Below are positions 6,004 to 7,025 of a stretch of 7,025 nt of DNA, piece by piece. Where the stretch lies: NCBI GenBank assembly GCA_004558865.1, contig SFCY01000117.1, positions 1 to 7,025 of the forward strand, read 5' to 3'. Below the pieces are notes generated by a model that ran no database searches, had not been told where the DNA came from, and was given only the letters and a program-made list of their open reading frames with translations. The first letter of the stretch is position 1, and each line of letters starts with the position of its first letter. This stretch comes from Bacteroidales bacterium. GTDB lineage: Bacteria; Bacteroidota; Bacteroidia; Bacteroidales; Bacteroidaceae. Made by a program: the position numbers and the translations under genes.

Positions 6004-6927
6004 ATGAAGATATTTACAAATGAGGTGAAGATTGCCCTCGTGGCTATCGTGGGCATCGTAGTTCTCTTCTTCGGATTGAACTTTCTGAAGGGCATGTCGG
6101 TGTTCTCCACCGACAACACCTATTATATAAAGTTCCACGACATCAGCGGGCTCTCGTCGTCCAATCCCATCTATGCCGATGGCTATCAGGTGGGCGTGGT
6201 CAAGGAGATCATCTATGACTATACGGGCAAGGACGACATCTTGGTGAAGTTCGACGTCGACAACGACCTCCGCATCCCCAAGGGCTCCTCGGCTGAGATC
6301 ACCAGCGACCTTATGGGCAATGTCAAGATGAACCTGCTCTTGGCCAACAACCCACGCGAGCGGGTTGAGCCGGGCGACACCTTGGCGGGAACCGTCAGCG
6401 GCAGCATGCTCAGTCAGGTGGCGGGGGTGATACCGCAGGTGGAGAAGCTCATACCCAAGCTCGACTCCATCCTCACCTCGCTCAATGCACTCATGGCCGA
6501 CCCGGCGATAGCCCAGTCGCTGCACAACATCCAGAACATCACGGCCAACCTCACTGTAAGCTCGGCTCGGCTCAACACCCTCATGGCCGACATGAACCAG
6601 CAGGTTCCGGGTGTGTTGGGCAAGGCCAACACCGCCATGTCGAAGGCCAACTCAGTGCTCGACAACACCGACCGCTTCACGGCCAACCTTGCCGCCATTG
6701 ATGTGGACGGCACCATGCGCCAAGTGAACGAGGCTATCGCCAATGTCAATACCCTCACGGCGAAGATGAACAGCAACGAGGGCTCGCTTGGGCTGCTCAT
6801 GAATGACCCCAAGCTCTACCACAACCTCAACTCCACCGTTGCCCACGCCGACTCTCTGATGATCAACCTGCGCGAGCATCCCAAGCGCTATGTCCACTTC
6901 TCCCTCTTCGGCAGGAAAGACAAATAA
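6004..6927 (+). CDS. MCE/MlaD-family lipid-transport protein
   Basis: A 307-residue protein with one N-terminal membrane helix (about residues 9-29) and no cleavable signal. A single MCE domain covers about 38-113 (YYIKFHDISGLSSSNPIYAD, then YQVGVVKEI and DLMGNVKMNLLL). In the family, MCE domains form hexameric rings in the periplasm that carry phospholipids between membranes for an MlaFE-type ABC transporter. The C-terminal half (about 135-290) is predominantly helical and rich in Asn, Ala, Leu and Ser. It repeats motifs such as LNALMAD and LNTLMAD and could form a coiled or tube-like extension. MlaE- and MlaF-type partners are not in the window. The start lies 6 bases after the amidase stop, so the two genes are almost certainly co-transcribed. 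Which lipid is moved, and in which direction, cannot be told. The stop is followed after one base by the flanking repeat. Confidence 0.92.
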   Translation: MKIFTNEVKIALVAIVGIVVLFFGLNFLKGMSVFSTDNTYYIKFHDISGLSSSNPIYADGYQVGVVKEIIYDYTGKDDILVKFDVDNDLRIPKGSSAEITSDLMGNVKMNLLLANNPRERVEPGDTLAGTVSGSMLSQVAGVIPQVEKLIPKLDSILTSLNALMADPAIAQSLHNIQNITANLTVSSARLNTLMADMNQQVPGVLGKANTAMSKANSVLDNTDRFTANLAAIDVDGTMRQVNEAIANVNTLTAKMNSNEGSLGLLMNDPKLYHNLNSTVAHADSLMINLREHPKRYVHFSLFGRKDK

Positions 6928-7025
6928 AGGCTGGTTCTATAAATTAGGTCGAGTCGTATTCTGCAAGCTATCGGGACTCAAAACGTAAGTTGAAGAGGGA
7001 GTGTAGCGGGCTACACGACCGATGA
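6928..7025 (+). repeat. Structured repeat, right copy (cut by the window end)
   Basis: This is the reverse complement of 33-130 with one mismatch in 98 bp. It begins at the base right after the MCE stop codon. It contains one full arm of the long hairpin (6959-6986) and the apical palindrome GTGTAGC-GG-GCTACAC (7001-7016). The opposite arm should lie just past 7025, ending near 7057 if the copy is complete. Identity stops sharply at 6928: the coding bases before it do not match the left copy's flank. Confidence 0.95.

Overview
The window looks like a piece of a Bacteroidota chromosome, most likely Prevotella or a close relative in the order Bacteroidales. The evidence is indirect. Three gene starts are preceded by TAnnTTTG boxes, the -7 promoter element of this phylum. 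Most starts lack a Shine-Dalgarno sequence. The protein types and their order (class II ribonucleotide reductase, FolB, amidase with a SPOR-like tail, MCE protein) also fit. Genus is an inference.

Layout. Positions 1-130 hold the first copy of a structured repeat. Positions 131-315 are a GC-rich stretch with no confident gene but traces of a small, possibly frameshifted membrane ORF. A PAP2-family membrane phosphatase reads leftward (1029 to 316). An AT-richer 554-base divergent spacer (1030-1583) carries a promoter for each direction, a 17-bp tandem duplication and two competing hairpins. A rightward run of four genes follows with short gaps: nrdJ (1584-4136), folB (4152-4538), an amidase (4588-5997) and an MCE/MlaD-like protein (6004-6927). 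A promoter-like box lies between folB and the amidase. The second copy of the repeat starts one base after the MCE stop codon and runs off the window.

How the genes work together. nrdJ makes deoxynucleotides with adenosylcobalamin, and folB makes a folate precursor needed for thymidylate and purines, so the first pair serves nucleotide supply. The amidase and the MCE protein are envelope proteins: one cuts peptide stems from peptidoglycan, the other is an inner-membrane-anchored lipid-transport subunit. The PAP2 phosphatase is also an envelope enzyme, probably acting on a lipid phosphate or pyrophosphate.

The most unusual feature is the repeat. The two copies match over 98 bp with one mismatch, are inverted to each other, and so have the same orientation relative to the transcription that reaches each of them. 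The complete left copy folds into a long interrupted hairpin. I do not recognise the family. It could be a 3'-end RNA or terminator-like element, a dispersed palindromic repeat, or simply the multicopy sequence at which an assembly stopped.
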